A stretch of DNA of 64,000 bases from Siphonodentalium dalli (taxonomy: Eukaryota; Mollusca; Scaphopoda; Gadilida; Siphonodentaliidae), in contig CP136066.1 in assembly GCA_032622095.1 (NCBI GenBank), positions 109,542,014-109,606,013 on the forward strand, in the 5' to 3' direction. The notes below the pieces were generated by a model, which saw nothing but the letters and a program-made list of their open reading frames with translations, did no database searches and had not been told where the DNA came from. Shown piece after piece: positions 59,740 to 64,000 of the stretch (position 1 is the stretch's first letter; each line of letters starts with the position of its first letter). The translations under genes and the position numbers were made by a program.

Positions 59740-61620
59740 AGGCACCACTCAACAGACATTTCCGTCACTAGAAATATATATTGTGGGACAAAAATATTAC
59801 GATGTTTAGAACACAATTTATTTGGCAGTGGCACATGTATTTTATTTGATTCAATATCTAGGAATGAATATATGAGACAGCATATATGTTTCTTTCATGT
59901 TTTGATGATAACTGCACTTATATAATCATGTTATCAAAACAAGTTTCATAAAATGTCTGTTGTTGTAAAAAAAATTGTCTGAGGGCCAGTATAGATTAGA
60001 CATCAAACTTTACAATTTTGCCAACCTTAATATATAACATTGCTGGTGGATTGATATTACAAGAATTGTTATTTTATAATTTTAATGAGAATAACAATTA
60101 AACTAAACTGAAAGTTATTGTCTTTTGCACTGTTTGTTGGCCTCGACTGAAACTATTCACTTTTTCTGGTTACTAACATTCAAGATCTGCTATCCAAAAC
60201 TTGATGCCAATTCCAGTGAGTCACACACTCCATGAGTTAGGCAGCACCAGTCTCCTTTATATAGTGATGTTGGTTTCTATAACATAAAATATTATTATCG
60301 TTCTATTATAGGTTCTAATGGAGAGAGAGATGTAGATATGGCTGGAAGGACAAGACTCCAAGTAATTGCACAACTGCAGTTCATTAAACACACTTGAATT
60401 TAGCGAATTGCCACATGTACAATCATTACATTCTTACAATGTTACCAGCAGTTTTGTGAAGTAACACAATAATGACAATGATATTGAAAAAGATATATTG
60501 CTATGTTCGATGCACTTTCTCAGCAATGCCATGAAGAAAATCTCATTCCTGATTAACATGCAGATCAAGCAATGTTAGTTCAAATGATGTCATACTGTGC
60601 TTTTCAATTTAAACTGTGTCCATCTTGGTTATCGGAATGAATCTGGAAGAGAAAGCTCTATGGCTGAGATGATATAATTGTCTACTACAAATTAAATATG
60701 CTATATATTTTTGGAATAAATATACATGTACCATATACATGTACGATATTTAAATACTAGTACACATCTTTTGATTTAGGAATTCTGATTCCTTATTCAT
60801 GCCCAATACTGACTGAACTACTAGGATCCCCTGTATATCAATTGTATACCTTACTCATATTTGAATTTGTGCAGTACTATGTTTCGCTCTATTTTAAATT
60901 CTGAGCGACTTCTAAACTTACAAATATTTTTGTATATGATGACAATATCAGTTCTTCATTATCGCTGAAAACACTTGTGCATATTAAAGATCATCTTGAC
61001 AAAAATTCCTTCAGTCTGGAATATATATATTTATATTTTAGAAGAAATTCAACTTAAAATATCTAACCATGATTTAGCTATACACATGTGAATAATAAAT
61101 GCACACTAGCGAAAAATAGTACAATGTACTGCACAAATTTAAATATGACTGAAGAATATATTCTATAATCTGACAGGATACTTTGACCCTGAGAATGTGA
61201 CAAAAGTAAAAACAGTCTATATACCACATCATATATATTTACTTCAGCAGATAATTGTAGTCTCTGGGATTAATATAAAAAAGTCAAATTTGTTCACCAA
61301 AAAAAGTCATTATCACTAATATTGGTATTAGTTAGTAGTTTAATCTCTTTTAATATATCAACAAAAGTAGATTATATAGAAATATGTTTTTATCCCAAAA
61401 GTCATTGATTTATGGCTACATATACAGCTACATGTACATTGTACCAGTCAGTGCTGATTGTTGATGTTACTAAAGATCTGCATGCAAAATACAATAATCA
61501 TTTATGCTTATCATTATGGTACTCACATTATTACATTCTAATGATTTGTCCTGATGAGTTAATCACATCTCTCGTTCTCCATCATTAATATAGTCTGAAA
61601 ATAGAAATGTATAAAGGTAG
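59740..61620. other. Intergenic, nothing recognised
   Basis: AT-rich sequence without a repeat family seen elsewhere in the window and without a convincing reading frame. Confidence 0.5.
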
Positions 61621-61626
61621 TGAATC

Positions 61627-61732
61627 TCGGGGAGAGCTTTCTGATGAATGGCAACAAGCCACATGACTAAATCCTGAAATGTTACCCATACTTCTGCTTT
61701 GGTTAAGAGGTCGATTACTTAGGGCATTACTG
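61627..61732. mobile_element. Palindromic TA-flanked MITE, copy 9 (right half only)
   Basis: Starts at the central GGGGAGAGCTTTCTGATG and runs to GGGCATTACTG+TA. The left arm is absent. Confidence 0.8.
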
Positions 61733-62743
61733 TATAACTTGGCTAATTTAACCCAACATCTGCCTCACAAGTTCACAACTTATTATGCTGATACTGCGAC
61801 TTGTGAAATCCATCAAATTATCACTCTCTGTGAGTCCAATAGCTATTCACCTAATTAAACATTATATTTACCAGTCATGGTCCTTGCTGGTTTAAAGCAT
61901 GGGCACAAAACATATGTTTCAAGCATTTGTGACCAGGAAGTAGTATTTAAAACAACTATCAGTTGTGTTAATCTAACATATTCATGATTTAGGTCCAGTG
62001 CACCATTCCATGACCATACATGATGGGACAGGACCTCATTTTTGAAGATTTTTCAAACTCTACCCACAAGACGAGAACATTAGGGAGCCATAGCAACCAT
62101 TTATTCACACAAATTATGGTTCAATCAATGCCTAGGACATCCCCCATGCCAGAAATACAGATACAAAAATATCTGCCACAAGGGCTTCCAGTGCATCCAT
62201 GCAGTTGCATATAAATCAGAATAATAGAGTTCACATGAAATTTGAAAGGGAAAAAACACATAGAAATCCATATACATTGATATATGGACTATATTTTGAA
62301 AGGGAAATTCATTATATGTTGAAAAAAGTTAAACTTTTGTTTATACTCGCACAATGATCAGATAAATTATGTGCACTTTAGAGGTAACCTTGCACTATTA
62401 TCAAGGCTAATTAACATAACCCTAAATATTTTCATGTATTTAAGATTCATCAGCCATGTTTGGGTTTCAGCCATTTCAGATCTACTAGACTTATGCTTAT
62501 TTTCAAACTGATTTAAGATCTTTTTAGTTCATAAATTTATTTCGGCATGTGTTGCAACAATAATACTTGGTACATGTAGCAACCTGAACATTTGTCACAT
62601 GACTGATATTAGAGAAATGTCTGTTTTCAACCTTATTTGAGCTGATTTTTGTCAAAATTTGTCTATATTTGACCCACAGTGTGCAGCAGTGTGTGTATTC
62701 CTAGAGTATGTGGGACCCGAATTCACATTTACCAGTATTAGCT

Positions 62744-63017
62744 GATAAAATGGTATGACATAAATGGTATCTAGTGTGGGCAATGCCGTCACTTATTATA
62801 CCCTTGGCTGTCTTAAGCGAAATAATGGTTCGCTTAATAAGAGTAATCCATTCTCATGAATTAGACTGAAGCACAATTCACTCACACATAGTTCAGACGT
62901 GCTCTTTCAGAATTCCGCTCAAGTTGAAACCTTTGACATAGTAGTATCTCAGTCTTTGAGTCAACTAATAGGGGAAGGCTCCACACACTGATACCATTTA
63001 TGTCATACCATTTTATC
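62744..63017. mobile_element. 274-bp inverted-repeat element
   Basis: Arms of about 36 bases: GATAAAATGGTATGACATAA at the left and its complement at the right end, extending to CTAGTGTGGG / CCACACACTG. Single copy in the window; target duplication not evident. Confidence 0.75.
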
Positions 63018-64000
63018 CAAGGTGAGAGAGGTAAAACAAAACAATGGTGGTTAAGGCCAACTTAAGGGTAACTGAATTATGATTTTACCATAAATACAAT
63101 GATACTTCAGAGCAATATATTTATGCTTAAAGCTTAATTGAATTGTTTTATCATAATTAGCTTATATCAGTAAATGTGCATTAACTTTGCATATACTCTG
63201 GAATTTTTTTTCAACTGGTACCTATATCTTTCCAATTGTTGGAAAATTAAAAACTGAAACCCCTTTATTGGAGGATGTGTTAACATTTATTAACTGACTA
63301 TGCTTAGCATATATGATTTATGCAGCACAATAAATTAGCTTATCCTGAAGCATGATTGGGTTCTTCGGCTATGTTACCTCAGGTATAATGGTATAGGCTG
63401 ATGCCAAGATTGTAGGTGGAGCAGGGGGATGGGGGTAGTCAAAAATTTGCAGGAAGGAATGAATTTTTTTTTGCATCTGGCATTTTCGGGGACCAATCAC
63501 CACCAAACCTGCAAAACCAATATGTTTTTTACTCCCAATTTGTTTACACCCACCTCCCAAATTTCACTAAATATTGTTCAAAACTGAATAAAGCTGTACT
63601 GATATTACTCATATGACTGGGAATGATCTATCTCATTTAGTTCAGATAACAGTTTAACCTGTTTCAGAAGCTGTTTTGATGGAAATAAACATAGTCACAT
63701 CACTCTATCAGACTTGGATAGTGGATACTTTAGGTCTTGCCAGAGATCATCTTAGTTGATAGAGAAGCAAATAATTCACTGATTGGCTTGATGCACTGAT
63801 GACAGATATTTTTTACCCATTGATAGTCAGATACTTTCTATCCGTTGATAGTGACATTTAATGTCAGTTGCTCGCTCATTTTCCATTCACACAATGATCT
63901 ATGCATTAGCGACATCAAGACAAGTTTATTTATTTAAGTTTTACGTTTCTGGAAGGTTCTTTTGTAATAGTGTGGTGAAGGAATTTTTTCACCCCACCGT
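63018..64000. other. Intergenic, nothing recognised
   Basis: AT-rich; no repeat family in common with the rest of the window and no supported gene. Confidence 0.5.

Overview
This is a eukaryotic, AT-rich, repeat-dense window. It holds one recognisable nuclear gene: SQOR (mitochondrial sulfide:quinone oxidoreductase), on the minus strand. I reconstructed ten coding exons with GT..AG introns and consistent phases from 52916 (ATG) down to 15512 (stop), giving a 453-residue protein. The exon structure, the metazoan-type protein and the style of the repeats (GTCCGTCC-tailed repeats, long-stem palindromic MITEs, ATGGCGGCC-rich families) suggest a marine invertebrate, most likely a mollusc. The species assignment is inference.

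Layout. 1-4 kb: a ~920-bp unit duplicated in tandem and carrying AATAATCGGACA-type sub-repeats, cut by a 496-bp TTAA-flanked element. 4-15.5 kb: intergenic, filled with small tandem repeats, palindromic families and MITEs, plus one weak exon-like stretch at 8.5 kb. 15.5-52.9 kb: SQOR. Introns 2-9 carry MITEs, foldback elements and short tandem arrays. Intron 1 is about 20 kb, and most of it is one ~13.5-kb foldback structure (35373-48837): ~2.2-kb inverted arms ending next to poly-C/poly-G tracts, a ~7-kb satellite in the middle (about 43 monomers of ~161 bp, organised as a 13-monomer, 2,098-bp higher-order repeat), and remnants of unrecognised coding sequence. 52.9-53.4 kb: SQOR promoter region with an ETS/GABP-like site. 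53.6-54.1 kb: a frameshifted Ulp1/C48-type peptidase fragment, probably from a transposon. 54-64 kb: intergenic, with hAT-like and TTAA elements, an inverted pair of the satellite family at 58.2-59.0 kb, further MITEs, then several kb with little recognisable content.

Transposon archaeology is unusually readable here because several insertions have an empty-site paralogue in the same window: a TTAA element in the 1-4 kb repeat, a 1.19-kb hAT element present in only one arm of the foldback structure, and a 361-bp hAT MITE in a second MITE family. Three or more families share TTAA target duplications. A TA-flanked, almost perfectly palindromic MITE occurs nine times, four of them in SQOR introns.

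No tRNA, rRNA, CRISPR array or prokaryotic gene organisation was seen.
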